Part shown: one piece after another, positions 9,684-19,941 of the stretch
Layout: the number at the start of each line of letters is the position of its first letter
How positions within the stretch are numbered: the stretch's first letter is position 1
Source of the DNA: an uncultured Micrococcaceae bacterium
GTDB taxonomy: Bacteria > Actinomycetota > Actinomycetes > Actinomycetales > Micrococcaceae
DNA length: 64,000 nucleotides
Assembly: GCA_947502645.1 (NCBI GenBank)
Contig: CANNAD010000002.1
Coordinates: forward strand, 62,001-126,000
Reading direction: 5' to 3'
Position numbers and translations under genes: made by a program
Notes under the pieces: model-generated
The model's database searches: none
The model's input: only the letters and a program-made list of their open reading frames with translations
What the model was told of the DNA's origin: nothing

Positions 9684-10416
9684 GGAACAGCTGGCCGCGA
9701 ACCTGGCAAAGGTTCGGAACCGCATATCCCAGGCCGTGGCAGCCGCGGGACGAAGCGAAAATCCACGTCTGATCGTCGTCACCAAGTACTTTCCGGCTTC
9801 TGACGTCCGCATCCTGAGCACGTTTGGCATCAGGGACTTCGGCGAAAATCGGGACCAGGAAGCTGGTCCCAAGGCAGACGAGCTGAAGGACCTGGACCTT
9901 TCCTGGCACTTCATCGGACAGCTGCAGGGAAATAAGGCAAAATCCGTCGTGCGTTATGCCTCGGCCGTGCATTCCGTGGACCGCCCCTCCCTGATCAAGT
10001 CGCTCACCAAGGCCATGGAGGGCGAGCAGATACGACGGGAAGCCTCCGGCTTGCCCCACCGTGAGGCTCTTGACTGTTACCTGCAGGTCAACCTCGACCC
10101 GCGTGTTGCAGAGTCGTCCGCAGAAAATGGACGCGGGGGAACCAACCCCCGGGAACTCGAAAGTCTGGCCGACGCCGTCGAACGGTCTCCATCCCTTGAT
10201 CTTGCAGGAGTTATGGCCGTGGCCCCACTGGGATTCGATGCCTCCGAAGCGTTCAATCGACTCCGTGAGCTATCGAACCAGCTGCAACGCTCACACCCTC
10301 GCGCCACCGGGATTTCCGCCGGTATGAGCACGGACCTGGAAGAGGCTGTTTCCGCAGGCGCGACACACCTCAGAATCGGCTCGGATATACTCGGCGCCCG
10401 TGCAGCCGTGCGGTAG
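9673..10416 (+). CDS. YggS/PLPBP-type PLP homeostasis protein
   Basis: This 247-residue protein is a single-domain, alanine-racemase-fold PLP-binding protein of the YggS/PROSC family, which buffers pyridoxal phosphate and affects amino-acid balance but has no known enzymatic reaction. The Schiff-base lysine is expected in IVVTKYFPASDV (about residue 38). FGENRDQEAGPKA, WHFIGQLQGNKAK, GVMAVAP and the phosphate-binding SAGMSTDLEEAVSAGATHLRIGS follow. The ATG lies inside the end of pgeF. The ftsZ-pgeF-yggS-sepF order is a widespread Gram-positive arrangement. An insertion of about 25 residues (near 117-140, with SGLPHREALD and ENGRGGTNPREL) separates the N- and C-terminal halves. Confidence 0.92.
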   Translation: MTREEQLAANLAKVRNRISQAVAAAGRSENPRLIVVTKYFPASDVRILSTFGIRDFGENRDQEAGPKADELKDLDLSWHFIGQLQGNKAKSVVRYASAVHSVDRPSLIKSLTKAMEGEQIRREASGLPHREALDCYLQVNLDPRVAESSAENGRGGTNPRELESLADAVERSPSLDLAGVMAVAPLGFDASEAFNRLRELSNQLQRSHPRATGISAGMSTDLEEAVSAGATHLRIGSDILGARAAVR

Positions 10417-10488
10417 CGTCAGTGCCATAGGAGCGTTGGCGTTTCAACCAGCGTTACCAATACTGAACAAGACACGATAGGAGCTACC

Positions 10489-11010
10489 ATGGCTGGCGCA
10501 CTGCGCAAGACAATGATTTATCTTGGGCTCGCCGATGGTGACGAGCACTACGAGTCCGAACCAAGGAACTACAAGGAACCAGTTCAGAATGACGAGGATG
10601 ACTCGGTGGACAACAGCCGTGAAGACAGTCGCTCCGAGGCACCCGTATCCAAGCGGACCGTCGACGAATACCGTGCGCCCGTGACACCCATCAAGCGTGC
10701 GCCCTCCACACGGGAAGACGCCTCCAACCTCCGTCAGATCACGACGATTCACCCCAGGTCCTACAACGACGCAAAAGTGATCGGCGAAAGCTTCCGCAGC
10801 GGCATCCCCGTCATCATGAACGTGACAGACATGGGTGAGGGCGACGCCAAGCGACTCGTCGACTTCTCCGCCGGTCTTGTTTTTGGGCTACACGGGAGTA
10901 TCGAACGTGTGACCAACAAAGTTTTCCTGCTGTCGCCGTCGTACATTGAAGTGCTCGGGGAAGAGAAGAAGAGCAGCGATGCTGAAAGTAGTTTCTTCAA
11001 CCAGAGTTGA
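10489..11010 (+). CDS. sepF: Z-ring membrane anchor SepF
   Basis: SepF binds the FtsZ C-terminal tail and tethers the ring to the membrane; in actinobacteria it replaces FtsA. The 173-residue protein has the N-terminal amphipathic helix [13 protein letters not shown], a charged linker of about 75 residues, then the globular domain with [39 protein letters not shown] and [12 protein letters not shown] strong AGGAG Shine-Dalgarno is seven bases before the ATG. A 72-base gap separates it from the YggS-type gene, so it may have its own promoter as well as read-through from ftsZ. Confidence 0.96.
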   Translation: MAGALRKTMIYLGLADGDEHYESEPRNYKEPVQNDEDDSVDNSREDSRSEAPVSKRTVDEYRAPVTPIKRAPSTREDASNLRQITTIHPRSYNDAKVIGESFRSGIPVIMNVTDMGEGDAKRLVDFSAGLVFGLHGSIERVTNKVFLLSPSYIEVLGEEKKSSDAESSFFNQS

Positions 11011-11080
11011 CCGTCGGGTAGAGTGACGACGAATCCGACAATCCCCGGCATCGCCGCCCCGAAGGAAATGTGATCGACGC

Positions 11081-11368
11081 GTGAGCCTAGTCTTTCAGCT
11101 GCTATACCTTGCCCTGATGCTTGTTCAGCTTGCATTGATCGTCAGAATCGCGTTCGACGCCATTCAGATGTTCGCGCACCATTGGCGACCCAAGGGGCCA
11201 GCCCTCGTGCTGGCCTCTGCCATCTATGCCATCACGGACCCGCCGATCAAATTATTGCGCAAGCTTATACCCCCGCTTCGTCTCGGCGGGGTTTCACTTG
11301 ACCTTGCCTTTTTGGTGCTCTTCTTTGTAGTGACCATCCTGATGCGGCTCGTCGCAGCCGGTATATAA
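11081..11368 (+). CDS. YggT family membrane protein
   Basis: This small membrane protein of 95 residues has two hydrophobic stretches (about 1-25 and 65-95) around a short loop with DPPIKLLRKLIPPLRLGGVSLD, the hallmark of the YggT family. Members sit beside sepF and divIVA in many Gram-positive bacteria; a role in envelope growth or osmotic tolerance has been suggested but the molecular function is unknown. The start is GTG at 11081, with AAGGAAA about 14 bases upstream. It lies between sepF and divIVA, so a link to division or polar growth is inferred from context only. Confidence 0.9.
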   Translation: MSLVFQLLYLALMLVQLALIVRIAFDAIQMFAHHWRPKGPALVLASAIYAITDPPIKLLRKLIPPLRLGGVSLDLAFLVLFFVVTILMRLVAAGI

Positions 11369-11525
11369 CACGTTCGATTCTGAGTTCTGCATTTGAGACC
11401 AAATAGATATAGTCTGGACAAGGATGATCGTGGTTTTGCGAATCCACTATCGAAAGCCCGTATCAGAACATGAAGCGTCTCGTCGAATGGCAGGCGAATC
11501 TAATAAACCAGTATGAGGTGACCAG

Positions 11526-12164
11526 ATGGCCTTGACGCCAGAAGATGTTGTCAACAAGCGGTTCCAGCCGACCAAGTTCCGCGAGGGCTATGACCAGGAC
11601 GAGGTAGACGATTTCCTGGACGAGATCGTTGTCGAACTTCGTCGCCTGACGCAGGAGAACGAGGACCTGCGCCGGAAGCTGTCAGAGGCCTCGTCCAATA
11701 CGTCTGCCAATGCAGCTGTTCCTGCGCCGGTCGCTGCTACAAAGACCGAACCAGTCCGGGAAGAGCCGGAACCGGTCAAGGCGCCGGAGCCGAAGCCGGA
11801 GCCAAAGGTTGCAGAACCAGCTCCGCAGGCCCCTGCAGGTGCGGACTCCGCGCAGTCGGCCGCAGGAGTTCTCGCCATGGCGCAGAAACTCCACGACGAT
11901 TACGTCAACACCGGTATCGAACAGCGCGACAAAATCATTGCCGAGGCACAGATTGAAGCAAGCAGCCTCGTCAACGATGCGCAGGAGAGAAGCCGGAAGA
12001 CACTTGGCGCACTGGAGCAGCAGAAGGCTGTCCTGGAGCGCAAGGTCGAGCAGCTGCGAGGCTTCGAGCGCGACTACCGTTCACGCCTGAAGTCCTACAT
12101 TGAAGGTCAGCTGCGAGATCTGGACGCACGTGGTTCTGTAGCGTCGGACACCGGGGAATCGTAA
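11526..12164 (+). CDS. divIVA: Polar growth protein DivIVA/Wag31
   Basis: DivIVA (Wag31) is the coiled-coil protein that marks curved membrane and, in actinobacteria, directs wall synthesis at the poles. The 212-residue product begins with the conserved membrane-binding head: LTPEDVVNKRF, then FREGYDQDEVDDFLDEIV. A first coiled coil follows (to about residue 55), then a Pro/Glu/Lys-rich linker with repeated PEP-like steps (about 75-105), and a second long coiled coil (about 115-200). GAGGTGACC lies just before the ATG. The 157-base upstream gap has TATAGT near 11412, a possible -10. A strong terminator follows. Confidence 0.96.
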   Translation: MALTPEDVVNKRFQPTKFREGYDQDEVDDFLDEIVVELRRLTQENEDLRRKLSEASSNTSANAAVPAPVAATKTEPVREEPEPVKAPEPKPEPKVAEPAPQAPAGADSAQSAAGVLAMAQKLHDDYVNTGIEQRDKIIAEAQIEASSLVNDAQERSRKTLGALEQQKAVLERKVEQLRGFERDYRSRLKSYIEGQLRDLDARGSVASDTGES

Positions 12165-12213
12165 ACCCCGCGCCCGCAGCCCTGTAGGGTATGTGGCAAT
12201 ATTGACTCATGGG

Positions 12214-12249
12214 AAGCCGGCGAACGGATCACTCCGATCGCCGGCTTTT
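12214..12249 (+). terminator. Rho-independent terminator after divIVA
   Basis: A perfect 10-base stem, AAGCCGGCGA facing TCGCCGGCTT, with a 14-base loop and a run of four T at 12246-12249. It ends the divIVA transcript, and it argues that lspA starts after it at 12283 and not at earlier in-frame codons. Confidence 0.85.
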
Positions 12250-12282
12250 CCTATGTATCCACACCCATCTAACGAAAGCATC

Positions 12283-12885
12283 ATGGCAAACCAGAACCCG
12301 GCCGATCCTCCTCCGGCAGACCAATCCTCGACGGCCAGACACAGCGTCGGCGCGGCTTCGGCCCGATATGCCTTGATGCTCGGAGCCGTTGCGCTCACAG
12401 CGTATTTGATCGACCTCGCCACGAAGACATGGGTGGTCTCCACGATGGTCGAGGGAGATTCCATCGACGTTCTACCGCCGCTTCTGAACTGGCACTTCAT
12501 CCGTAACCCCGGTGCGGCCTTCTCTATCGGGACCGACTTCACCTGGTTCTTCACAATTGTCATGGTGGTTGTCGTCTGCGGAATCGTCCTTCAGGTCCGC
12601 CGGATACGCTCCGCGGGCTGGGCGATCGCTCTTGGGCTGGTCTTGGGCGGTGCAATGGGAAATCTGACGGACAGGTTGTTCCGGGAACCTTCTTTTGGTC
12701 AGGGACATGTCGTGGATTTCATTGCGCTGCCGAACTTCGCGATTTTCAACGTTGCCGATATGGCTGTTGTGTCCGGGGTGCTGCTGATTTGTCTGTATAC
12801 GCTTCGGGGAGTGGGTATGGACGGCCGTCGAAGTCATGAAGCCGAGAGTGGCGCCGCAGGAAAGTCAGGGGGCACAACTGCATGA
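12283..12885 (+). CDS. lspA: Prolipoprotein signal peptidase LspA
   Basis: LspA is the membrane aspartyl protease that cleaves signal peptides from diacylated lipoproteins. From ATG 12283 the product is 200 residues, with a hydrophilic N-terminal tail and four membrane segments. The catalytic region is visible: NPGAAFSIG, then [13 protein letters not shown] and [19 protein letters not shown], which supply the two active-site aspartates. An in-frame extension to 12193 exists but would run through the divIVA terminator, so it was not used. The stop overlaps the next gene (ATGA). Confidence 0.95.
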   Translation: MANQNPADPPPADQSSTARHSVGAASARYALMLGAVALTAYLIDLATKTWVVSTMVEGDSIDVLPPLLNWHFIRNPGAAFSIGTDFTWFFTIVMVVVVCGIVLQVRRIRSAGWAIALGLVLGGAMGNLTDRLFREPSFGQGHVVDFIALPNFAIFNVADMAVVSGVLLICLYTLRGVGMDGRRSHEAESGAAGKSGGTTA

Positions 12886-13817
12886 GCGGAACTCTGCTTG
12901 AAGTTATAGCCTCCGAGGACGATGCCGGTACACGGGTCGATGCTGCGGTAGCCAAGCTGGCGGGCGTGTCACGCTCGACGGCGGCCGCCTGGTGCGGTCA
13001 GGGACTTGTGACCTCCCGGGGGAGCGCACTGTCGAAATCGGACAGGCTGACGGCCGGGCAGGAGCTTTCCATCATGGTGCCGGAGCCCGTTGATCCCCAC
13101 GCAATCGTCGTCGAGCCCGTAGAGGGCCTGATGATTGTTGGCGAGGACGACGACTACGTGGTGATCGACAAGCCGGTGGGCGTCGCCGCCCATCCGTCTC
13201 CAGGATGGGTGGGACCAACTGTTGTCGGCGGGCTGGCTGCTGCCGGGTATCGCATCTCTACATCCGGCGCTGCCGAAAGGGCAGGGATCGTCCACAGGTT
13301 GGACGTGGGCACCTCGGGCGTCATGGTCGTAGCCAAGACCGAACACGGCTACACGTTACTCAAACAGGCGTTCCGGGAGCGGACCGTCGAGAAGGTTTAT
13401 CACGCCGTCGTGCAGGGCCTTCCGGATCCTGTTCGTGGCACGATTGATGCGCCTATCGGACGCCACCCTGGCCGGGACTGGCGTTTCGCGGTCATCGAAG
13501 ACGGACGGCCGTCGGTAACGCATTATGAAGTGCTCGAGGCCTTCGGGCGCGCGGCTCTCGTGGAAGTGCACCTTGAAACCGGGCGCACACACCAGATCCG
13601 GGTGCATTTCTCCGCGTTGCATCATCCCTGCGCCGGAGATCTTACTTACGGGGCGGATCCCCGCTTGGCAGCTGAACTGGGATTGACGAGGCAATGGCTG
13701 CATGCCCGTCAGCTGGCATTCGCGCACCCGCGATCGGGAGAGCGCGTTGAGTACAGCAGCGAGTATCCGATGGACTTGCGCTACGCGTTGGGCGTCCTGC
13801 AGCGCGGAGACGTCTAG
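12882..13817 (+). CDS. RluA/RluD-family 23S rRNA pseudouridine synthase
   Basis: The 311-residue protein has an N-terminal S4 RNA-binding domain (about 12-75, with [21 protein letters not shown]) and a pseudouridine synthase domain. The catalytic motif [18 protein letters not shown] contains the essential Asp (HRLD), followed by [20 protein letters not shown], which matches the RluA class C-terminal motif. Its position directly after lspA, overlapping by four bases, is common in Gram-positive bacteria for the RluD-like member. The exact rRNA positions modified cannot be read from sequence, so no symbol is given. Confidence 0.93.
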   Translation: MSGTLLEVIASEDDAGTRVDAAVAKLAGVSRSTAAAWCGQGLVTSRGSALSKSDRLTAGQELSIMVPEPVDPHAIVVEPVEGLMIVGEDDDYVVIDKPVGVAAHPSPGWVGPTVVGGLAAAGYRISTSGAAERAGIVHRLDVGTSGVMVVAKTEHGYTLLKQAFRERTVEKVYHAVVQGLPDPVRGTIDAPIGRHPGRDWRFAVIEDGRPSVTHYEVLEAFGRAALVEVHLETGRTHQIRVHFSALHHPCAGDLTYGADPRLAAELGLTRQWLHARQLAFAHPRSGERVEYSSEYPMDLRYALGVLQRGDV

Positions 13818-13854
13818 CACGCCTGCGCTCACGTGATCCATGGCTGAACTGACC

Positions 13855-13869
13855 TAGACTGGATGGGTG
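13855..13869 (+). promoter_or_regulatory. Leaderless -10 of dnaE1
   Basis: TAGACT (13855-13860) ends six bases before the GTG start at 13867, and no Shine-Dalgarno is present. The nearby ATG at 13863 is out of frame. Confidence 0.65.
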
Positions 13870-16800
13870 GCTTCAGCATCCGGTTCAGCGTCATTTGTCC
13901 ATCTTCACAATCACACCGAGTACTCCATGCTCGACGGCGCAGCGCGCCTGAGTGATCTTTTCAGCCATACCGAAGAACTTGGTATGAATGCTCTGGCAAC
14001 CACGGACCATGGGTTCGTTTTTGGTGCCTTCGACTTCTGGAACCGCGCCCGTTCCGCAGGGGTCAAACCGATCGTCGGGGTAGAGGCTTACGTCACTCCC
14101 GGGACCGCGCGCCAGGACAAGACGAGAGTCAAATGGGGCGACGGCGGCCGCAACGACGTCTCTGGCGGCGGCGCTTATACGCACATGACGCTGTGGTCGG
14201 AGACCACTGAGGGCATGCACAATCTCTTTCGAATGTCCTCGCTGGCATCGCTTGAGGGATATCTGTACAAGCCGCGAATGGACCGGGATCTGCTGCAGAC
14301 CTACGGTAAGGGCCTCATCGGCACTACCGGATGTCCTTCGGGCGAGGTACAGACCAAACTACGACTCGGGCTCTATCGCGAGGCAGTTCAGGCCGCTTCC
14401 GATCTCCGGGATATTTTCGGCCGCGAGAATTACTTCTGCGAGCTCATGGATCACGGTCTGGATATTGAGCGAAACGTCAGTTCGGATCTGCTCAAGCTGG
14501 CCAAGGAACTGGATCTGCCGCTGGTCGCCACGAACGATCTGCATTACACCCACGCCGAAGATGCAAAGTCCCACGCTGCGCTGCTGTGCGTGCAGTCGGC
14601 TTCCACTCTGGCGGACCCGAAGCGCTTCAAGTTCGATGCTGACGAGTTCTACCTCAAGTCCCCGGCGGAAATGCGCTCGATCTTCCGTGATCATCCGGAT
14701 GCCTGCGACAACACGCTTCTGATTGCTGAGCGCTGCAATGTCGAGTTCAACACCAAAGCCAACTACATGCCGCGTTTTCCGGTGCCGGAAGGTGAGGACG
14801 AGCAGTCCTGGTTCGTCAAGGAGGTAGAGACCGGACTTCATCACCGGTATCCGTCGGGCATCCCCGACGATGTGCGGAAGCAGGCCGAGTTTGAGGTCGG
14901 CGTCATCACCCAGATGGGCTTCCCCGGTTACTTCTTGGTGGTTGCTGACTTCATCAACTGGGCCAAGAAGAACGGTATCCGGGTGGGCCCCGGTCGCGGC
15001 TCCGGTGCGGGATCAATGGTTGCCTATGCAATGCGGATCACCGATCTGGATCCGCTCAAGCATGGCCTGATTTTTGAGCGCTTCCTCAACCCTGAGCGTG
15101 TTTCCATGCCCGATTTCGACGTCGACTTCGATGATCGGCGACGCTCGGAAGTCATCCACTACGTCACGGAGAAGTACGGCGACGAGCGTGTGGCCATGAT
15201 TGTCACGTACGGCACGATCAAGGGAAAGCAAGCGCTCAAGGATTCCTCCCGTGTCATGGGCTATCCGTTCTCCACGGGTGAGCGGCTCACCAAGGCGATG
15301 CCGCCGGACGTCATGGGCAAGGGCATTTCCCTGTCTGACGTTCACAACAAGGAAGCGAAGCGCTACGGCGAAGCAGAAGAACTCCGTGAACTGCTCAAGA
15401 CCGATCCGGACTCTGCGAAGGTATTCGAGACAGCACTGGGGCTGGAAGGTCTGAAGCGTCAGTGGGGCGTGCATGCCGCTGGCGTGATCATGTCCTCGGA
15501 CCCGTTGATCGACATTATCCCCATCATGCGTCGTGAGCAGGATGGGCAGGTCATCACGCAGTTCGATTACCCCACATGTGAGGGCCTGGGCCTGATCAAG
15601 ATGGACTTCCTCGGGCTTCGGAACCTGACGATCATCACGGACGCCCTGGAGAACATCAAGGCGAATAAGGATCATGATCTTGTCCTGGAGGATCTTGAGC
15701 TCGATGACAAGGCGTCGTACGAGTTGTTGGCCCGCGGTGACACGCTGGGCGTTTTCCAGCTCGACGGCGGTCCGATGAGGTCGCTGCTGAAGTTGATGCG
15801 GCCGGACCACTTCGAAGATATTTCTGCTGTGTTGGCGCTGTACAGGCCCGGTCCCATGGGTGTGAATTCGCATACAAATTACGCGTTGCGGAAGAACGGG
15901 CTGCAGGAGATCGAACCGATCCACCCCGAGCTGGAAGGTCCGTTGGAGGAAATCCTCGGCGGTACGTACGGGCTGATCGTGTACCAGGAGCAGGTGATGT
16001 CCGCGGCGCAGAAGCTGGCGAACTTCAGCCTCGGCCAGGCCGACATGCTCCGTCGTGCGATGGGTAAGAAGAAGAAGTCCGAACTGGACAAACAGCAGGC
16101 GGACTTCTTCGCCGGTATGAAAGCCAACGGGTTTTCCCAGGCCGCCATGGACAAGCTCTGGACGGTCCTCGAATCGTTCTCGGACTACGCGTTCAACAAG
16201 GCGCACACCGCTGCGTACGGAATGATTTCGTACTGGACGGCCTACCTGAAGGCGCACTACCCGGCCGAGTACATGGCGGCTCTGTTGACCTCTGTGGGGG
16301 ATGACAAGGACAAGCTGGCTATCTACCTGAATGAGTGCAGGCGCATGGGTATCACGGTCCTGCCGCCGGATGTGAACGAATCGGCATTGAACTTCACACC
16401 CGTGGGCAACGACATCCGTTTCGGGATGGGCGCGATCAGGAACGTTGGCGCCAATGCGGTCAATGCCATGGTCACAGCCCGGGAGGAGAAGGGCGCGTAC
16501 ACAACATTCAGTGACTATCTTCAGAAGGTTCCGGCAGTGGTCTGCAACAAGCGGACCATCGAGTCGCTGATCAAGGCAGGCGCCTTTGACTCCCTGGGCC
16601 ATCCGCGGCGTGCCCTTGCCATGATCCACGAGGAGGCGGTGGACTCTGTGATCGTTCTGAAGCGGAACGAGGCAGCGAACCAGTTCGACCTGTTCAGTAC
16701 GTTCGATGAGGGGGAGGCACAGGGCGGCCTGTCAGTGGATGTCCCGGACCTTCCGGAGTGGGAGAAGAAGGACAAGCTCTCGTTTGAGCGCGACATGCTG

Positions 16801-17403
16801 GGCCTGTACGTTTCGGACCACCCGCTGCAGGGGCTGGAGGGAGTTCTCAGCCAACACGCTGATTCCTCCATCACATCGGTGATCAGTGAGGAAGGCCCGG
16901 CCGACGGCGCCATGGTCACCATTGCCGGGATGATCACTTCCCTCCAACGAAGAATTGCGAAGAACAGCGGAAACGCTTATGCGCGGGCCGAGATCGAGGA
17001 TCTGGGCGGCTCCATGGAAGTCATGTTTTTCGGCCAGGTTTACGGTCCTATCTCCGGTGTGCTGGCGGAGGACCTGATCGTGGTGGTCAGGGGGCGGCTG
17101 CAGCGGAGGGACGACGGGGCTGTCACCCTGAACGCACAGGAGCTGACCGTGCCGGATCTCAGCGAGGGGCACACCGGCCCTGTGGTGATTTCGATGCTCA
17201 ATCACAAGGCCACGGAGCCGGTGGTGTCTGCCTTGGGAGATGTGCTGCGTACCCACCCAGGAACGTCGGAGGTGCAGATCCGGTTGAACAGTTCCAGCCG
17301 AATCGAAGTGATGAAGCTCGGCGTGGATTTGCGCGTCACGCCTTCGTCTTCACTTTTCGGCGATCTCAAGGTGTTGCTCGGGCCCGCTTGTCTTGACGTG
17401 TAG
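13867..17403 (+). CDS. dnaE: DNA polymerase III alpha subunit DnaE1
   Basis: This is the replicative C-family DNA polymerase. The 1178-residue protein begins with a PHP domain (HLHNHTEYSMLDGA, TTDHGF), which in actinobacteria can carry the proofreading exonuclease. The polymerase core has GPGRGSGAGSMVAYA and MPDFDVDFDDRRR, where D418 and D420 match the metal-binding aspartates of the family; GVHAAGVIMS and IKMDFLGLRNL follow. The YAFNKAHTAAYGMISYWTAYLKAHYP stretch and an OB fold near residue 1010 (VTIAGMITSLQRRI) close the chain. Length fits DnaE1 and not the shorter mutagenic DnaE2. It appears to be leaderless with a GTG start. Confidence 0.97.
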   Translation: MASASGSASFVHLHNHTEYSMLDGAARLSDLFSHTEELGMNALATTDHGFVFGAFDFWNRARSAGVKPIVGVEAYVTPGTARQDKTRVKWGDGGRNDVSGGGAYTHMTLWSETTEGMHNLFRMSSLASLEGYLYKPRMDRDLLQTYGKGLIGTTGCPSGEVQTKLRLGLYREAVQAASDLRDIFGRENYFCELMDHGLDIERNVSSDLLKLAKELDLPLVATNDLHYTHAEDAKSHAALLCVQSASTLADPKRFKFDADEFYLKSPAEMRSIFRDHPDACDNTLLIAERCNVEFNTKANYMPRFPVPEGEDEQSWFVKEVETGLHHRYPSGIPDDVRKQAEFEVGVITQMGFPGYFLVVADFINWAKKNGIRVGPGRGSGAGSMVAYAMRITDLDPLKHGLIFERFLNPERVSMPDFDVDFDDRRRSEVIHYVTEKYGDERVAMIVTYGTIKGKQALKDSSRVMGYPFSTGERLTKAMPPDVMGKGISLSDVHNKEAKRYGEAEELRELLKTDPDSAKVFETALGLEGLKRQWGVHAAGVIMSSDPLIDIIPIMRREQDGQVITQFDYPTCEGLGLIKMDFLGLRNLTIITDALENIKANKDHDLVLEDLELDDKASYELLARGDTLGVFQLDGGPMRSLLKLMRPDHFEDISAVLALYRPGPMGVNSHTNYALRKNGLQEIEPIHPELEGPLEEILGGTYGLIVYQEQVMSAAQKLANFSLGQADMLRRAMGKKKKSELDKQQADFFAGMKANGFSQAAMDKLWTVLESFSDYAFNKAHTAAYGMISYWTAYLKAHYPAEYMAALLTSVGDDKDKLAIYLNECRRMGITVLPPDVNESALNFTPVGNDIRFGMGAIRNVGANAVNAMVTAREEKGAYTTFSDYLQKVPAVVCNKRTIESLIKAGAFDSLGHPRRALAMIHEEAVDSVIVLKRNEAANQFDLFSTFDEGEAQGGLSVDVPDLPEWEKKDKLSFERDMLGLYVSDHPLQGLEGVLSQHADSSITSVISEEGPADGAMVTIAGMITSLQRRIAKNSGNAYARAEIEDLGGSMEVMFFGQVYGPISGVLAEDLIVVVRGRLQRRDDGAVTLNAQELTVPDLSEGHTGPVVISMLNHKATEPVVSALGDVLRTHPGTSEVQIRLNSSSRIEVMKLGVDLRVTPSSSLFGDLKVLLGPACLDV

Positions 17404-17430
17404 CTGCACAACCCCTAACGGTTTGTTAAT

Positions 17431-18009
17431 GTGGACCCCATGTCCACTTCGTCCCGTTCAGACGGGCAGCAGTCCTCGTATCCACCGTCCGTCTATACAC
17501 AGGGGGCGTCTGACGGTCACCATGATGTTCCGCCGTCGGGTGCTTGGTGGTGGGTGCTGGCCACGGCGGGCATGGGACTGCCGGTCGGCGCACTGTGGTG
17601 GTTGGTTGCTCCCGGAGGCGCGCTCTACTCGGACTCGGCGGACCCAACCATCTGGCTCGCGCAGGAGATGACACTGGCCATCATCGTGCTGGTGGTCGGG
17701 ATCGTCGTCGGAGTCCTCGTCAGTACGCGGGCAGCAGGGAGCGTGACTCTCCGCACTGTCGCTACCGTCATAGGGGCGGTGGTGGGCTCACTCCTCGCGT
17801 GGCAGCTTGGCACTTTTTTGGGAGGGCTCACCGCGGATCCCAACAATGGCCACCTTGGTACGGATACCGGTTTTGGGCTCCGCTCAGTAACTATCCTGGT
17901 CCTGTGGCCGTTCGCGACCGCCGTCGTCGTGCTCTTGCTGAGTGGCTTCGGGCCGGACAGGAGACAGCGGAGCAGAGCGGTGGACGTACGGCAGGAGCCA
18001 CTAGACTGA
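17431..18009 (+). CDS. Small four-helix membrane protein, unknown function
   Basis: The product is 192 residues with a Ser/Gln-rich tail of about 35 residues and four hydrophobic segments (about 38-60, 80-100, 110-130, 152-172). I do not recognise a characterised function; the shape resembles DUF2567-type actinobacterial membrane proteins, but I cannot confirm that. The start may be GTG 17431 or ATG 17440; neither has a good ribosome-binding site. It sits between dnaE1 and hisD, and the hisD -10 hexamer overlaps its last codons. Confidence 0.75.
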   Translation: MDPMSTSSRSDGQQSSYPPSVYTQGASDGHHDVPPSGAWWWVLATAGMGLPVGALWWLVAPGGALYSDSADPTIWLAQEMTLAIIVLVVGIVVGVLVSTRAAGSVTLRTVATVIGAVVGSLLAWQLGTFLGGLTADPNNGHLGTDTGFGLRSVTILVLWPFATAVVVLLLSGFGPDRRQRSRAVDVRQEPLD

Positions 18010-18016
18010 AGCGGTG
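18002..18016 (+). promoter_or_regulatory. Leaderless -10 of hisD
   Basis: TAGACT (18002-18007) ends six bases before GTG 18014 and overlaps the stop codon of the upstream membrane-protein gene. The hexamer and spacing are the same as at dnaE1. Confidence 0.65.
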
Positions 18017-19393
18017 ACTTCCGCAGAATTGACTCCGACGCAGCCCGATTTCCGTACCATCGATCTTCGCGGACAACATCTTGGTCTTGCAGCACTCAAA
18101 GAGGCGATGCCCCGCGCAACTGTGAGCAGCGAACGGGCCACAGACGCTGTGGCTGCCATCATCGCGGACGTGCGCACTCGCGGGCTGTTGGCCCTGACCG
18201 AGCTCGCCGAACGGTTCGACGGCGTCGTCCAGACCTCACCAAGAGTGCCGGCCGTTGAACTCGAGAACGCTCTGAAGACTCTTGATCCCTCGATTCGTGC
18301 TGGTCTGGAAGAATCCATCAGGCGTGCCCGGCTTTTCGCCCAGGCTCAGATCCCCCAGGACGCAAGTGTTTCCTTCGGTGCGGGAGCGGTTGTCCGGCAC
18401 AAGTGGGTTCCCGTCGGTCGGGTTGGCCTCTATGTGCCGGGCGGGTTAGCCGTGTACCCATCGTCCGTGGTGATGAACGTTGTCCCCGCGCAGGTGGCTG
18501 GCGTGGAGTCCATTGCGCTGGCGTCGCCTCCCCAGAAGGAATTCGGCGGTTTGCCGCATCCCGTGATCCTCGCCGCGGCAGCGCTTCTCGGTATTGATGA
18601 GGTGTATGCCATCGGTGGCGCGCAGGCCGTAGCTGCCTTTGCCTACGGAGTGGCAGGATCAGCGCCGCAGGCTGAGGCCGTGCTGGAACCTGTTGACGTC
18701 GTGACAGGTCCCGGGAACATTTATGTCGCCACAGCCAAGCGGCTGGTGCGCGGGGTGGTGGGCATTGATGCCGAGGCGGGTACCACGGAGATCGCGGTGC
18801 TGGCAGATGAATCTGCTGATGCCGGGCTCGTCGCGGCTGACTTGATCAGTCAGGCAGAACACGACCCGCACGCAGCCTCGATACTCGTGACGCCCTCCAC
18901 ACAGCTGGCCGAGCAGGTTCGTTCTGAGCTGATGACCCGGACAGCGCTGACGCGGCACCGGGAGCGCGTCGCTGAGGCCCTCTCAGGCCCACAGTCCGGG
19001 GTGATCCTCGTGGATGACATCGCGCACGGCATCGACGTGTGCAACGCCTATGCCGCCGAGCATCTGGAGATTCACACGGCACAGGCCGCTGCGGATGCAG
19101 ATCGCATACGTAACGCAGGAGCCGTGTTTGTCGGTGAGAGCACGCCCGTCAGTCTGGGAGATTACTGCGCGGGCTCCAACCATGTCCTCCCAACGGCTGG
19201 CACAGCGACCTTCGCCTCCGGCCTGAACGTCACGTCTTTCCTGAAGGCGATGCAGATCGTGGAATACAACCAGTCAGCTCTCCTCGAGGTAGCCGCGCAC
19301 GTGGAAAACCTGTCCGAAGCTGAAGACCTGCCCGCGCACGGCGACGCCGTTCGTGCCCGTAGGACGCGAGAAACACCCGGGACCGCCAGTTGA
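18014..19393 (+). CDS. hisD: Histidinol dehydrogenase HisD
   Basis: HisD performs the last two steps of histidine synthesis, oxidising L-histidinol to L-histidine with NAD+ and a catalytic zinc. The 459-residue protein shows [39 protein letters not shown]-like sequence ([15 protein letters not shown]), [26 protein letters not shown] and [13 protein letters not shown], where Gln and His contribute to the zinc site; [11 protein letters not shown] and [24 protein letters not shown] follow. GTG 18014 is chosen because it sits six bases after a TAGACT -10. No other his genes are adjacent. Confidence 0.97.
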   Translation: MTSAELTPTQPDFRTIDLRGQHLGLAALKEAMPRATVSSERATDAVAAIIADVRTRGLLALTELAERFDGVVQTSPRVPAVELENALKTLDPSIRAGLEESIRRARLFAQAQIPQDASVSFGAGAVVRHKWVPVGRVGLYVPGGLAVYPSSVVMNVVPAQVAGVESIALASPPQKEFGGLPHPVILAAAALLGIDEVYAIGGAQAVAAFAYGVAGSAPQAEAVLEPVDVVTGPGNIYVATAKRLVRGVVGIDAEAGTTEIAVLADESADAGLVAADLISQAEHDPHAASILVTPSTQLAEQVRSELMTRTALTRHRERVAEALSGPQSGVILVDDIAHGIDVCNAYAAEHLEIHTAQAAADADRIRNAGAVFVGESTPVSLGDYCAGSNHVLPTAGTATFASGLNVTSFLKAMQIVEYNQSALLEVAAHVENLSEAEDLPAHGDAVRARRTRETPGTAS

Positions 19394-19440
19394 TACAGTA
19401 ATTCTCGGCATACTCAGCTGCCGCGGTTCGGAGGTTTGGA

Positions 19441-19938
19441 ATGTTTTGTCCGTTTTGTAGGCACCCTGATTCCAGGGTTGTCGATTCACGGCTTACTGAC
19501 GATGGTTCCAGCATCCGACGACGCCGGCAGTGTCCTGAGTGCGGCCGCCGCTTTTCGACCTCGGAGACCACGAGCCTGAGCGTCATCAAGCGCTCCGGCG
19601 TGGCGGAGCCGTTCAGCCGTAGCAAGGTCATCAACGGAGCCAGAAAGGCGTGCCAGGGAAGGCCTGTGTCGGAGGACGACCTCGCGCTGCTCGCGCAGGA
19701 AGTCGAAGAGGCAGTCAGGGCGCGTGGAGTGGCTGAAATTGACGCACACGAGGTAGGTCTGGCTATTCTGGGGCCCCTTCAGAATCTCGATCAGGTTGCT
19801 TTTCTCCGGTTTGCCAGTGTCTACCAGGATTTCAACTCGCTCGAAGATTTTGAATCAGCGATTGCGCAGCTACGGGACCAATCGGCGCGGACGTCCAACG
19901 CGTTCTCCGGTGTCCAGCGCCCGTTGGGCGCGCAGTAA
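19441..19938 (+). CDS. nrdR: Transcriptional repressor NrdR
   Basis: NrdR represses ribonucleotide reductase genes in response to ATP/dATP. The 165-residue protein has an N-terminal zinc ribbon (CPFC at residues 3-6, CPEC about residues 31-34) and an ATP-cone domain starting at [35 protein letters not shown] lies six bases before the ATG at 19441. A possible -10, TACAGT, is at 19395-19400. The 3' end faces ppgK with only three bases between the stop codons. Confidence 0.96.
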   Translation: MFCPFCRHPDSRVVDSRLTDDGSSIRRRRQCPECGRRFSTSETTSLSVIKRSGVAEPFSRSKVINGARKACQGRPVSEDDLALLAQEVEEAVRARGVAEIDAHEVGLAILGPLQNLDQVAFLRFASVYQDFNSLEDFESAIAQLRDQSARTSNAFSGVQRPLGAQ

Positions 19939-19941
19939 GGA

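Noticed and set aside
15013-16629. A long (538-codon) minus-strand open frame opposite dnaE1
   Set aside because: The plus strand encodes the highly conserved polymerase core. The antisense product is His/Arg/Gln-rich, resembles no family, and is a by-product of GC-rich codon use.
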